64,000 nucleotides of DNA from Rhynchopus euleeides (GCA_963210315.1 OY723243.1:1488001-1552000), one strand, 5' to 3'; shown: positions 1 through 11,601, numbered from the stretch's first letter. Notes: generated from the sequence alone by a model not told the origin. A program made the numbers and translations.

Positions 1-713
1 TGGGGGTGGCAAGCCTATAAGGAATCTCGCTCAAGTGTTGAGGTTCTGGTCGAGCGCACCTGGGGTGGTATCTGTGGGTTGTGAGTAGTGTGGCAGAGAC
101 TGGCACACACAAGTCTTACCAGCAAGGAATGCTGAATGGGGTTGGGGGGGGGGGGGAAGGGGGTGGGAGGGCGACAAACGAGAAACTCAGATGCACCCCG
201 TTGATCTCCCAGAAGTCTCCAGTCGACTGTGGCCATGTTGTGGCCACACGTATCAGGCTTAGTTTCGTGGCGTTGGCCTGCGGCCAAACGTGACAAAAAG
301 CTGTTCGGCAAAAAAAAACGGGAAAAAATATGGAACGATTGGTTCTGCTGAAGCAGAACACCCGGAGGTACAGAAAGGCACCTCCAAAAAATATGAATCG
401 TTCAACCCAAGAGCCTCGCTCAACAACAGTGACCCACCTCCACCCAACACCATCACCCTAAAAATCAGTCTCGACTTCTAATTTCATCGTAGAATCCTTC
501 CTGCTGACACGAACCGCCTCGTGTGGAACTTCCTCGAATGCGCTTAGAGATAGCTCGCGATCTTGGCAGCTCCACACCGGGGCGGAACCCACACAGACCC
601 ACAGGGTGATCGTCTAACAGTGCATTGCCCACCCCAGCCCCCCAACCCATCTCCTCTTCCTCCCTGGCGACCTTCGAGGATTTGAACCCCATCCGACGCT
701 CCCCCCCCCCCCC
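1..713. other. Intergenic, no gene seen
   Basis: No convincing coding region on either strand. It holds a G run near 141-160 and a C run at about 701-713, which abuts the first inverted-repeat element. Short open frames here lack coding character. Confidence 0.5.
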
Positions 714-715
714 TA

Positions 716-1294
716 GGGCTAAGTTGGCATGATACGCGTTTCAGAGCACCTTTTTGGCGGGGGCGATACGTGATACGTATCCGATACGGCAACGGCGCTG
801 ATACGGCAGACGTGCCCCGAGCCCCTTCCGAGACACGTATCCGATAGGCGTCCGCATAAGGTGTTCAGTGATCTCGTGCCTGGTCAGGCAGGTAGCGCAG
901 CTGCCCCACCTATCAGTCCGAAACCTTGGAAGGGCAGGCCTGCCAGCCTGACCCACCAGAACACGCAATATTTCTGACCTGCCCCCGCCCCCTGGGCCCC
1001 CACTGGGGCCCAGGGAGCAGGGCGATTCCGAACTATTGTCCCAATGACCCACCGAATTTGGTCAGGTGCTTGACATGTCACGGACGATACGTCAGCCCGG
1101 AAACATATGTTCACTACCGTGGCCTCCGGCGGCTGGGGGCTCCGCCCCCCAGACCTCCTGAAAGGCGATCTGCTGGCTCCTGGGTAGGGGGACCGAGAAC
1201 ACTGACCCCATGCAGTGATACGCGAGACGCGAATCGTGATACGTGATACGTATCTGATACGCGATACGTATCACGTATCACGCCAACTTAGCCC
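716..1294. mobile_element. TIR element (MITE-like) between TA dinucleotides
   Basis: The ends are inverted repeats: GGGCTAAGTTGGC at the left and its complement GCCAACTTAGCCC at the right, each continuing inward into TGATACG-type sequence. TA lies outside both ends (714-715 and 1295-1296), as expected for a TA target duplication; a CTAG duplication cannot be excluded because the junction is palindromic. The interior has clustered GATACG/CGTATC words and one copy of a dispersed hairpin module (about 1102-1160). No transposase is present, so it would be non-autonomous. Confidence 0.6.
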
Positions 1295-1296
1295 TA

Positions 1297-2443
1297 GGGG
1301 GGGTCAAATGGGGGTGACAAACACGATTTTTCAAAAAACCGGCGCAGAGGCCCCAAAGCCCCCGTAAACCCTCCAAACCCCCCCAGATCGGTCCGGAAAC
1401 CCATCGAACCCCACTTTTCCACCATTCCGGGCACCTCAGGTGCCCGAATTGGGGTACCTAAATTTTGTGCCACCGTTTGGTACCGTACAGTGCCACTGTG
1501 TGGGAGGTTGGAAAAGAAAATGCCCCAACACACCACATCTGAGGGTTGCAATGCATGTTGCTTGCCAACCACGTCATCCGGTGGGTGTCAGGCGCTATGT
1601 AGGTGGCATTAGCCAGGTCTTCGATGTGTTCTGGCTTGTATATATACCTCCCTGCCTGCGGCACAGGCACTGCCTTTGTCCCCCACACCAGCCACAGAGA
1701 GCGTATTGTACTCGGTCCACGGTTGCTGATTCATTGTGATGCGTTGTATCCTCGAGTGAACGTCACACACTAGTGGCACCACCACCCGCCATCCGAGAGC
1801 TGTATTGACTTTGCGCGCTTCCGTTGTATTCACCTCGCCACGCATATTGCACCGTTCAGTACCAGTGCTCTTGGGCCAGGCAAAGTAGACCGCAGCAACT
1901 ACCAATTCTGGCACAATGGGTACCACGACAGCGCACTTCATGTGTTCCCGGAATGTACAGCTCGTGTTGCAACAGTCGTTGTCAACACATCCCGGTTGTG
2001 GAGCACTGCTGCACAGGAATCACACGACCATCTGGACTGTTCCGTACCTACAGGCAGCCTCCCGGTGCATGGTGGCAGGGAGGTATATATACAAGCCAGA
2101 ACACATCGAAGACCTGGCTAATGCCACCTACATAGCGCCTGACACCCACCGGATGACGTGGTTGGCAAGCAACATGCATTGCAACCCTCAGATGTGGTGT
2201 GTTGGGGCATTTTCTTTTCCAACCTCCCACACAGTGGCACTGTACGGTACCAAACGGTGGCACAAAATTTAGGTACCCCAATTCGGGCACCTGAGGTGCC
2301 CGGAATGGTGGAAAAGTGGGGTTCGATGGGTTTCCGGACCGATCTGGGGGGGTTTGGAGGGTTTACGGGGGCTTTGGGGCCTCTGCGCCGGTTTTTTGAA
2401 AAATCGTGTTTGTCCACGTAAAAGGGTGGCATTTGACCCCCCC
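1297..2443. mobile_element. Foldback element with ~365-bp inverted arms, TA target
   Basis: The left arm (1297-1656) and right arm (2074-2443) are near-perfect inverted copies beginning GGGGGGGTCAAATG. The left arm lacks about 10 bp near its tip. Each arm carries a GTATATATAC box near its inner end, facing the spacer. The ~420-bp spacer has no recognisable gene. TA flanks both ends, and the left TA is the same one that ends the neighbouring TIR element. A solo arm of the family lies at 42650-43019. The open frames across the arms simply mirror one another and are not supported as genes. Confidence 0.75.
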
Positions 2444-2445
2444 TA

Positions 2446-3448
2446 CCCCCCCCCCCCTCCCCTCCCCACATTTCCCCCGAAAACCCCACCCCACCCTACG
2501 ATTTTGATGCGGAAATTCTGACCACCCACACTCCATTCCCTTTGTCGCTTCCCCCTCTCCTCCCACACCCCCCCCCCCCCCATTTGCTGGAGAAGTCGGA
2601 GGCAACCCTCCTCACAGAATGAACGCTCATGTACTCCTGGGTGCACATTCTCCACCCTCTACTCAACGGTTTTAGATGGATTTTTTTCGGAGTCGCTGTC
2701 GCGCCGACACAGGTTGGCGGAGAGCGAGGGCACTCGACCTGCCCCTTTTCAAGCAAAACGTGGATTCCCCCCCCCCTGTAAGTTGCAGGGTATTTTTCAC
2801 CTTCTTTTTCTTCTGGTGCGTGGAGTCCTTCAGTGTGGTTTTACACCCCATCCCCCACCCCTCCCAGCAAAAAATACACCCAACAATATCACGAGTGAAG
2901 CCACCACGTATTTCCCCCCTATATTGTTCGTGCCCTCGAGCGTTACCCTTGCGGTATGTTTCTTTTTGCCACAAGGCTGTCAAGTGAAACCAGGCAGGAA
3001 CGTCACCTGTTTAGGGAAGCGTGCCCTGAATAAGGCTCGATGTGCCTTGTGATCTTGATGGGCTTTCTTTGGGAAAGAGGCAAATGGGATAAAGGTGCCA
3101 GTGTTTATGTTGTTTTGGATGTCTTCGCTCAACGGCGCAGAAAAGTGCGCTTTGGTGAATTTCTACTGTGTTTTAGTAGAAATGGCGCCGGAATGTTTAC
3201 CGATGATCGAAGACCCTTTTCATTTCTTTTGTCACAAAACGTCTGCACCGGTGCCCGTTTGTCCCCCGCAATTTGCGGGGGATGGATTTCGGTATTGGCC
3301 GACAACCACTGTTATTTGATAGTTTGCCATATGTTCGTGCCCCGCGTTTACCTATGTTTTTTGTTCAGTCAGATCTTTCACATCTTTGGTATCTCACATT
3401 CGCTACGCCTTGTTCGTCTATTCTCCAATTTTGAGAAAGGCATAGTGT
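2446..3448. other. Intergenic, C-rich then mixed sequence
   Basis: C runs occur at about 2436-2470 and 2567-2581. The open frame at 3040-3453 (+) has no recognisable domain and no coding-like composition, so it is not called. Confidence 0.4.
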
Positions 3449-5797
3449 CATAACGGCCGTCATGGAGGGAGTGGATTTTCTGAGAATTCACTACCAAACA
3501 ACAAGACAATAACACAAAACGAAACAAAAAACGACACGGTGCAGGTCGCAAAAAAAAAAAACTACCTCAGTTCCCGCTACCGAAATATAAAAACGGCCGT
3601 TTTCATGTTTGTTGGCGAAAAAACGGCCGTTTTTTCCCCCTCCTATTTTCCTTTGGAGATTCGCCTCCTGCTTACCGTACCGAGCTGAGGAAACACACTT
3701 GACAACTCCCTGTTGCCTACACATGACATCGGGCACTGCGATTCTCTGTCGACTGTACAAAGAAAAATGGCTTCCGCCCTGCCTGTCGCTCGACAAGCAG
3801 CAGACACCCGAGAGCAGAGAGGAGTGTAGCAGCCCGGTTCGCCCCCGGGTTGTCCCAGAAATCCAGCACGAGGCGAAGGTTGAATAATAAGTCTGTTTGA
3901 CTGTTTGACAGTTAAACTTTGAAAATGCTTCTTCTACGTCCCGAAAAAGTATACTCAAGAATACTCAAGAACGATAGAAACGGCAGGTGTGTGGAACTTC
4001 GGTCTCTCTCTGACACAGAAATATGTGTCACTAACACATTTGAACTATGAAGATGGTCAGTTCTGCGTGTTATATCAAAGAGACCCATCAACACGCGCGG
4101 AAATAGAAACCACCACCGAGAAGCAGGCGCGCTTGCATCGAAAGGAGGGAGTACTCAGAAGTTCGGATTTTTTTCTCGGATTTTCCGGAATGTCCCCTCG
4201 TCAGAGTCCCAAAAGAGGCGAAAGTATGTCAGGAAATAAAAGGCAGCGCCGGCAGAACTCCCGGCTTTTTTTTCCCCCAAAGGATCCGTGACCTGGGGGG
4301 CAGGGTTGCGGCAAAATCGTACTCCTTTCGCTTTATTATAGACACCCTGTCCAGCAACTGTGGGAGAACAGTTCCGGACTACTTTTTGTTGAGCGCACAA
4401 TGTGTTGAGGCCCTGTGAAGTGGCATGAGGCGCTAATCCAAAGCTTCAGTCGTACGATTTCCTTCGTTACTTCGCGACTTCGCACCCTCGGAACGTGGTG
4501 GCCTAGTCGTAGATCACCCAGGCCCTGCTCGTGACCTCCCCGAAACAGAGGGGAGGTGGCACCGGAGTTCTGACACCCCTACGACTCATGCGGCCGTACG
4601 CGCTCGGGCACAGACGGCGGACCGCAAACCAGAAGGACTTCCCTGATTCCGTGCCGTCCCACCTTCTGCGCATGCGGTCGCCAGCCCAGGCCAGCTCCCC
4701 TGCCAGGGGCACTGGGGGGTCGTACTTCCCCACCTCAGACACTTTCTCGATGACATTCACAATGTCGGTGTACACTGCGTCGACAGGGGCACGCCGTTGG
4801 CACACCCAGCTGCGCATCGCAGTACTTCTGGAGCAGCGATGCGAGGGGTGCCGTCAGGCGGACGGCGGCCTGCAGGTGGGACTCCAGCCCAGCGATTTCG
4901 TGGGCATCTCTGCCAACCGCAGAAGCGACGCACACGTAGCAGGGCCGCTGTCCTGCAGCGGGCCCGGAAGATTGTATAAATGCCCGGGGACGTGGTGCAA
5001 GGTGCAGATCCACTCAAGCGGTGCAGGTAGTGTGTGTCGGAGAGAAGCGGGATCGCACGGCCGGTGGTGCCGTCTTGCTCGCCTGCTTCTCCCTCTCAGC
5101 TGCGTCAGAGATGTGGCACAGCACATCCTTCAGCGCCAGTGCGGTCGTGAACCCATCTAGCTGGTGCTGCATATTGCCCAGGATGATCGCCCGTGCCTTC
5201 GGGAATAAATCAGCGAAGGCGGTGTCCTTCTCATCCGGGGTGCTGTCGCCGATATCAAGGGAAAGCTCTGTCGCAAGAGCCCTGATGCCAGTGAGCGACA
5301 CCCACCTCTGCCTGCACGGTCATCCACGACACACGTGCCTAGATTGGCCGCAACCATGTTCAGCCCCTCCTCGGGACACACTTCTTGACAGGCATCATGC
5401 ACCAGGCCAGCCGGTGATCCGGTGAACAACGCACCCCGGGCGATCCGAAGTTGCAAGCCTGCCACTGAGGGTATCGCACTCCGACAGCGCCAGCTGTTTC
5501 CCTGGCTCTGCACTTTCAACGCTGCGTTCTTCTTCTTCTTGATATGGCGCGGTCCGTCAAAGTGGTCCACGAAGTCTGAACTCTTCGCATCATACTTGAA
5601 GGCGCGCCCACAATGCTTGCTGCAGGGTATCCCTTGCAGTGGGGAGGCACTCCTGGTGGTGGGATCTCGCCTGCTGACCCACGCCCCATACAAAATTCCC
5701 AGGTAAAAAAAAACGGCCGTTTTTTAAAATGCTGAAAATCAGCGGCCGTTTTTGCAAGTCCACAAAATACAAGGGATTTTTTAAAACGGCCGTTATG
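3449..5797. mobile_element. Possible decayed DNA transposon with CGGCCG-type ends
   Basis: The left end shows CATAACGGCCGT (from 3449) and the right end shows ACGGCCGTTATG (to 5797) in inverted orientation. Subterminal AAAACGGCCGTTTT palindromes recur near both ends (about 3591, 3622, 5706, 5744, 5784). Between them lies a broken minus-strand gene starting with a zinc-finger-like segment. I could not find a matching target duplication, so the exact limits and the superfamily are uncertain. Two unrelated insertions with similar palindromes would be an alternative. Confidence 0.4.
4503..5693 (-). pseudogene. Broken gene with C2H2/BED-like finger segment, function unknown
   Basis: Read on the minus strand, the first segment (about 5693-5350) contains IPCSKHCGRAF followed by DHFDGPRHIKKKK, a Cys-Cys-His-His spacing like BED or U1-type fingers of transposases, though with Cx3C rather than Cx2C. 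Further coding-like stretches follow in other frames: one at about 5301-5014 (LTGIRALATELSLDIGDST), one at about 4960-4800 (HEIAGLESHLQAAVRL) and one at about 4817-4650 (DAVYTDIVNVIEKVSEVGK). No single frame spans the region, so it is either decayed or split by introns I cannot place. Its position between CGGCCG-type ends suggests a transposon gene, but no transposase core is recognisable. Confidence 0.35.
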
Positions 5798-7370
5798 CAA
5801 CCATGGAAAGGGACAATTTATTCACCGGGCGCTATTTGGAAAGTGCACCAGATATCGCTTGCAGGTGTGTTTCTGATTTGATACGTCTCGAATGTTCATT
5901 TCCGACGCGTGCGTTGCCCAAAGTTGGGCCGCAGAAGCAGGCAGCCTGGTTATAATTTTGACTCACATACAACCGCCTGCTCTGTTCGCAGGTATCCACT
6001 GCTGCCAGCCTTCCGCATCCAAGTGTTTCGAGGTTCTGGTCGGAGATCAAATGCGAATACAACCAATTTACAATACCACCATATCAACTCCGCTCAACAA
6101 TTCTTCGCAAACGCTCTCTTTCTGTCACATTTCCCCGTACACACCTGAGAGTGGGAGAAGAATGTTTGCATGGACAAAGATTCTCCCAAGTCAAGGAGCT
6201 TTTCGATGTTTGCATTTTTTGGCTCCCCCCAAACAAAATCAAGCTCGCTTCTGCTCTTCCGCGAACCGATTGCGGGCCGCGGTACGGGAACGTGCACCGC
6301 CATACCTATTTGAGAGGACAGCATCTCCTATCACTTGCCAGGCCCCTACTGGGCCCTGCTCCGGCAACAGGCTTCCGAAAAGCCTCGACTCTTTGTGTCC
6401 GATTTCGTGCTGGCCCTCTTTATTCTGCCTGCTTGCCTCACCCTGTTCAGGAGAACCTATTCAAGCTGCATCTGTGGCGTTCTGACATCCGAGTATGGAC
6501 GTTCTCGCCAGAAGAAGTGTACATACCCCCCCCCCTTTTTCGTTTGTGGTTTGACTTCTCTTTCAAGGTGCATGGGCTTATGCAGCTTTGCAGAGCCGCA
6601 GCGCCAGCTGTACAACACGATGGATTTTATCCGGCATTCTTTTCTATTGAGGGGCTAGATTTGAGCTCCAAATCTGGCCATTTTCATAGCGGAATTTTGA
6701 AATATCAATACATTTTCGCTGGCGAGATCGCGAAGAAGAGGTGGTGGTGGAGAGCCTTCCTTTTTTGGCCCCCCCCCCCTCCTCCCTTCCCTCCGGACCA
6801 AAAGGACAGCAGATCACCCCGAACCTTGAGTCGTTTGGGGGGGGGGGTGCAAATACGCAATGCGAAGAGGTCTCCGCAGAGGCGACGTGGTATCGTTCTG
6901 TGAGCGAAACTTTTGTTGCTGGTTCTCTCTTGCTCTTGTAGTGTGGCCGCTGCTTCGCGGTGGCCACATTCGCCCTTTCAGAGGTTGTTTCTTTATTGCA
7001 TCTTCTTCTTCACGCCCTGTCGAATCCACCCTGTTTCAAACAAGAAAAACAGCGAACACACGCCCCCACAAGAATTGTCCGAGATGAAGGGTCGTTCGGA
7101 AGCCCGGCGATCCCTCGTCTGAATGAATCACAGATGACTCAACTCGCCTGTATTGTGCCCCAATGGGGTGTGTGTGGGCAGTGATTGTCAATCAATCTTT
7201 GCGACTGTGGCTGAGGAGGGGGGAGGGATATTGCTGTTCGGCAGTTGTCGGCTATCTGAGGCCAAAATCAACCAAAAAATGCGCCCCCATAATTGTGTTT
7301 GACTTGGACAACGTTATCGATAGCAGAAAAAAGCCTGGTGCATTTGAGTATTTATGAGTCAAGTTTTGTT
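5798..7370. other. Intergenic, no gene seen
   Basis: The longest open frame (6151-6903, +) contains poly-proline from a C run and no recognisable domain. It is treated as chance. Confidence 0.4.
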
Positions 7371-7376
7371 TTGTTG

Positions 7377-7754
7377 CATGGTATGACAAAGATCTTGCAA
7401 GAAATGTTAAGAAATCTCGAAATTTCTTAAGACGTCTTAATGTAATGCCGAAAGGGCTATTTCTTAAAGATTTCTTACTGATTTCTTAAGACGTGTTTCT
7501 TAATGCCTAGCATTTTAATGTCCATCATTCTGAAAAAGATCTTAAAAGATCTTTTTCAGAATGATGGACATTTTTAATGCTGGGATATATGGAAATAATG
7601 TCCATCATTTCATTAAGAAATCTTAAGAAATCCTGTATTTCTTAAAAATAATGGGGGTCATTAATTTAAGAAATTTAATGCAGCACCTGCATTAAGACGT
7701 CTTAAGAAAGAAGTGAAAAGATCCTTTTCTTATTAAGACCTTTGTCATACCATG
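7377..7754. mobile_element. AT-rich MITE with TTGTTG target duplication
   Basis: The 378-bp element has TIRs beginning CATGGTATGACAAAG. TTGTTG occurs directly outside both ends (7371-7376 and 7755-7760), a 6-bp target duplication. Inside are many AAGAAAT/ATTTCTT and GACGTC words and a perfect palindrome of about 56 bp at 7517-7572 built on two AAGATCTT cores. It is far richer in A+T than its surroundings. There is no coding capacity; the superfamily is not clear from the TIR. Confidence 0.75.
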
Positions 7755-9029
7755 TTGTTGTGGGTCTTTCCCAAGGTATTTATTTACGTTATGTTGGTGC
7801 GAATACGGCCTTCATTCCATCCAATGTTACGATCCAAAGTTGATACACGTATTCGGAACATTACCTCCAAGCTCAGTCTTGTGTATTATTCTTTAGGCTT
7901 CGGCCTGGCTCATTCCCAAACCCTGCGCTTGGAGTTGGCCTGTTTCTCTTGAACTTGTCACATAAGGGTGTGGCCATTCTTTGTTCAATATCTGGCTGTC
8001 GCTTCAGTGAATATACATCTGCAACCTCTATCAAATGCTCGTCTTCGGCGTGTAAACCAAACTATTGTCTTTGTTGTGACTTTGTTTGTGTTTCGTGCGA
8101 TTATTTAGTCATTTTGGTCTTCTCGGTTGACCTTTCGTTGTCCCCATGAATGATCCTGCACGAAACCCTTGTTATATTCTGAACAAAGGGACCTTGTTCC
8201 ACGAAATTCACGACACGTTTTCCTATCTCACGAGTTATGTTGATTTGAGAACTGATTATCTTCACAGAAAATAGTACCCGGCACACTCCGCACGCTGGCT
8301 CTTCTTCTATTTGATTTCATGTGCCCAATGTGGCGCGACCATCTTCATTTCAATGCATCTATAATCTTCCGGAGACCGGTCAGACTACGTCTCAATTGTT
8401 GTGCAAATTCCATGACCGAACTGCCACGGCCTGTTCCGCAGTGCCGTCAGCATTGTCGGAACCCTGTCCAACCAGGGCGAGATAGCCATGATCTCGTCCG
8501 CACCATCAATGCGTTGAACAAGGCTTTCACAGAACTTATTTGTTTTGCAAAACTGTTGTCCACGTTAATATCCAGATGCTGCTGATTTGTGTTGAGTCGC
8601 TTCTTGCCATCCGTGATGCAAGTCTTACCGGAGCCTTCTCTCTCGAGTGCAGAAGAGTGTGTGGAGTGCCCACATTTGGTGGGCACACACACACAGCGGA
8701 TGCCCCAACGTGTTTCTACTTTTGATCGGTGGAATTCAACTTCCGATCCCGACTCGCGGAATTCCGCAAGATCTCCAGACCTGTGGAAATCCAAAGGCCA
8801 CAGGGCAGGTTGGATTCATTGCAGCCAGGCTCCGTGGTTGCAGGGCCTCCTGGGTATGATAGAGAATTTCATGGGCGCCTTTGTGTTGTGAACAACCCCA
8901 GGCAACGTTGGGTGATCTCAACCCACAATCCCAGACAACTTTTACCGCCAAACATGCAGTCTCATATCCCCGCAGCAAATACAGTATTTGTGCTCCATTC
9001 AAATTCATCCCATTCGATCCCGGCATATT
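7755..9029. other. Intergenic, no gene seen
   Basis: Moderately AT-rich sequence leading up to the YR retroelement. No protein domain or RNA gene is recognised. Confidence 0.4.
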
Positions 9030-9174
9030 TTTTTGCATACACGTTAAGTGTTCTAAGAAACCAGACATAACCAGAAGACCAACATCATGTTCGTGCTAGC
9101 ACTTTTCCCTTTTGTCATCACACCCGTGCGCCAAAACAGGTTAGGCCTTATATTTGGCTGCGTTCAACGAAAAA
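9030..9174 (+). repeat. Split direct repeat A1 of the YR element
   Basis: Begins TTTTTGCATACACG and ends GGCTGCGTTCAACGAAAAA. The same sequence recurs at 13546-13690. In this family such repeats allow a circular intermediate that the recombinase can insert. Confidence 0.85.
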
Positions 9175-9244
9175 TATTTTCGTGGTTCAACACTCCCACC
9201 TACTCCCTTCTCTTTACTCCACCCTTCAACCCCCGACATATCCG

Positions 9245-10588
9245 ATGCCTGGCGTGCAGAACTCGGAGCTGGTGCTGTCCGGAGTGGGGCGCGGCGCGGG
9301 CAACCCGGATGCCTTGTCCGCCCCCCTCCCGGCGGGCGACTTCGGGATGGCGATGGGGCAGGCGCTGGCGGCAGTGACCACCGCCAACGCCCGCGAGGTG
9401 GCCACTCGCGAGGTCGCGGGGGCCGACATCCGGGCCACGCAGGTGGAGGCGCACGCGAGGGTGCACGCGGCGGGGGTGGAGGCGGGGGCGGCTACGAGGG
9501 CCGCCAACGCGGAGGCGGCGGCGGGGATGCACATCGCATCCGCGAATGCAGCGGCGCATGCGGCGAAGGTGGAATCCGCTGCGGCACAGCGGGTGACGGG
9601 GGCGGAGTCGGACTCGAAGGTGGCGTCGGTGGAGGCGGCGGCCTCAAACGCCGTCACGGAGGCGCAGGCGCGGGCCATGGTCGCCGAGGAGTCCGCCAGG
9701 CACGCGGAGGTGAGAGCCCGCCTCGAGGCGGAGCTGGCCCTTGAGAGGGAGAAGACGCGGAACGCCGCGTTGGTGATGGAGGAGCGGGCCAAGGCCCAGC
9801 GGGAGACGGCCCTCGCGGAGCACGCGAGGGTAAGGGCTGAGGCAGGTGCGAGCCGGGCTGCAGCCCCCCAGGACGAGGTGGCTTCCCTCCGGGAGGAGGT
9901 GCGGCGGATGCGGGAGGTGGCGGACCTCCAGGCGGAGCTGGCCCGCCTGCGGGGAAACGGGACGGGCTCCGGAGCCGGCGCCGGAGCACCGAGGGCCGGA
10001 AAGCCGGAGCAGCGGGACGGGGCCGGCAGCGTAGCCGGCAGCAGCGACAGCCGCAGGGGCGCCGGGGCTCTCAACCCCCTGGACGTGGACGAGTGGTGGC
10101 ACGCGGACGAGGCCACGCTGGGGCTGGTGCACCTGCACCAGCTGCGCCGCTACGACGCCCTGCTGGGGGCCCGGGCGGGGGGTGCCCTGCGCCCGCAGGC
10201 CCACGAGGCGCAGGCGCGGATGAGGGATATCAACCTCATCATGACGAGCCTGCCGTCGCTGCAGGAGCCGGAGGACTACGACGACCTCCTGGTCCGGCTG
10301 ATGCAGAACCAGTTCTGCAGGCTGGAAGCCCTCAACGAGGGCGTGTTGGGGGGCGGATGGGAGGCGGCCTCCGCGATGGAGGAGGAATTCTTCGGGAAGC
10401 CGGAGATTCCTCCGTACCTCCGGGCGGCAAAGGAGAAGGCACGGGCCCGCCAGCCACGCTCCCCCCAGGTCCACCACCCACAGCATCAGCATCAACATCA
10501 ACAACAACAGCAACGCAGCTCGCAGCCACAGCCGCAGCAGGGCCACCCCACCAGCCAGCGGAGCAGGAGGGGGGGCCACAGGCAGTGA
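9245..10588 (+). CDS. gag-like protein of the YR element
   Basis: The first ATG of the frame, at 9245 (MPGVQNSEL), is taken as the start, giving about 447 residues. Residues ~30-270 are an Ala/Glu/Arg-rich, heptad-like stretch that should form a long coiled coil. A compact segment follows around DVDEWWHADEATLGLVHLHQLRRY, then a second helical block, and the C-terminus is His/Gln-rich and basic. The position upstream of YR and RT matches the ORF1/gag slot. No zinc knuckle is visible. The large antisense frames over this GC-rich region are shadows. The function, assembly of the element's particle, is inferred from position. Confidence 0.7.
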   Translation: MPGVQNSELVLSGVGRGAGNPDALSAPLPAGDFGMAMGQALAAVTTANAREVATREVAGADIRATQVEAHARVHAAGVEAGAATRAANAEAAAGMHIASANAAAHAAKVESAAAQRVTGAESDSKVASVEAAASNAVTEAQARAMVAEESARHAEVRARLEAELALEREKTRNAALVMEERAKAQRETALAEHARVRAEAGASRAAAPQDEVASLREEVRRMREVADLQAELARLRGNGTGSGAGAGAPRAGKPEQRDGAGSVAGSSDSRRGAGALNPLDVDEWWHADEATLGLVHLHQLRRYDALLGARAGGALRPQAHEAQARMRDINLIMTSLPSLQEPEDYDDLLVRLMQNQFCRLEALNEGVLGGGWEAASAMEEEFFGKPEIPPYLRAAKEKARARQPRSPQVHHPQHQHQHQQQQQRSSQPQPQQGHPTSQRSRRGGHRQ

Positions 10589-10605
10589 GCTCGCCCCTCA
10601 CGGCG

Positions 10606-11601
10606 ATGCTGGAGAGCATAGGGGTGCTCTCCACGGCGCGGGTGGGAAGGAGACGGGCACAGGAGGACCCGCTGACCGCCAGAGAGGCACAGCGGATCGC
10701 CAAGCGCGCGGTGAAGACGCTGGGGGAGGCGTTGGCACCGTCGACGTGGAGGGGGCTCGAGGGGCCCCACCGGCGACTCCTCCAGTTCCGGCACGAGTGG
10801 GAGCAGACCACGGGTGTGCTCTTGCCGTGGGACCTTTGCATCATTTACTGGGTGCAGAGGCTCATGTCCGAAGCGGACTCCCCACTCCGGCCCTCCTCCG
10901 CCCTACAGTACGTATCGAGGGCGGTCGCCGCGATGAGCCGCATGGGGGTTGTGGTGGACTCCCAGCTGCTCCAAGACTTCAAGCGAGGTCTGAAGCGCTT
11001 GGGGGCCCTCCGACCGCAGCACCAAGCGAAGCCAGCAGCATCCGCCCAGGTGGCCGCAGTGGTGGGCCGGGAGGACGTCGACCGCGACACGAAGCTCGCG
11101 ATTGTGCTGGGGTGGTGCGGGGCGGCGCGGGTGTCGGACGTGGTGCGCCTGAAGTGCGGGGACATCGCTTTCCAGAGCGAGTTTGTCGCCGTGAACTGGG
11201 CGGAGACGAAGAGCGACCCGTTCCGCCTGGGCGTCACGACGGGCCTGTTCCTCTCGGAGTGCTGGACGGAGGTGCTGCGGGAGGCGATCTCGGGGCGGGC
11301 GGCGGGCGCGCTGGTGGTCGACACGACCTACCGGCGCATCGTGGCGGCGCTGAAGAAGGAGGACCCGGAGCTGAGTGGTCATTCCCTCCGTCGGGGGGCT
11401 CTGGCGGAGCTCCTGCAAGAGGGGCTGTGCCTGGAGTCGCTTCGGCAGCTGTCCCGCCACAGCTCCCTGGACGCCCTGGCCAGGTACCTCCCGGCGGGGA
11501 AGCTGAAGCTGGCGAGGCAGACGGCCTCCACATCAATGGTGCTCGACCGGGGGCTATCCCGGGGGTCGCTCTTTGCCCTGCCTTCCCTGGGAAGCTCCTG
11601 A
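10606..11601 (+). CDS. Tyrosine recombinase (YR) of the retroelement
   Basis: The ATG at 10606 lies 17 bases after the gag stop and gives about 331 residues. The C-terminal half carries the tyrosine-recombinase signature in order: an Arg in GAARVSDVVRL, the HxxR box in GHSLRRGA, a second His in LSRHSS and the nucleophile Tyr in ALARYLP. Upstream is an all-helical core-binding-like domain (WRGLEGPHRRLLQFRHEW onward). In this family the enzyme integrates a circular DNA copy, replacing the DDE integrase of LTR elements. The reverse-transcriptase part follows in a different frame. Confidence 0.85.
   Translation: MLESIGVLSTARVGRRRAQEDPLTAREAQRIAKRAVKTLGEALAPSTWRGLEGPHRRLLQFRHEWEQTTGVLLPWDLCIIYWVQRLMSEADSPLRPSSALQYVSRAVAAMSRMGVVVDSQLLQDFKRGLKRLGALRPQHQAKPAASAQVAAVVGREDVDRDTKLAIVLGWCGAARVSDVVRLKCGDIAFQSEFVAVNWAETKSDPFRLGVTTGLFLSECWTEVLREAISGRAAGALVVDTTYRRIVAALKKEDPELSGHSLRRGALAELLQEGLCLESLRQLSRHSSLDALARYLPAGKLKLARQTASTSMVLDRGLSRGSLFALPSLGSS

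Noticed and set aside
1440-2290. Mirrored ORFs reading MPELGYLNFVPPFGT..., seen three times in the window
   Set aside because: They fall in the inverted arms of a foldback repeat; their recurrence reflects the repeat, and no domain is recognised.
6151-6903. 250-codon ORF (+)
   Set aside because: Includes poly-proline from a C run, has no domain and lacks coding-like composition.
9182-9244. Upstream extension of the gag-like frame
   Set aside because: It would need a GTG start. The first ATG, at 9245, is the sensible eukaryotic start.
9226-10579. Antisense ORFs of about 300 codons opposite the gag-like gene
   Set aside because: GC-rich codon bias of the sense gene leaves the other frames open. 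The antisense products are low-complexity Arg/Pro/Ala.
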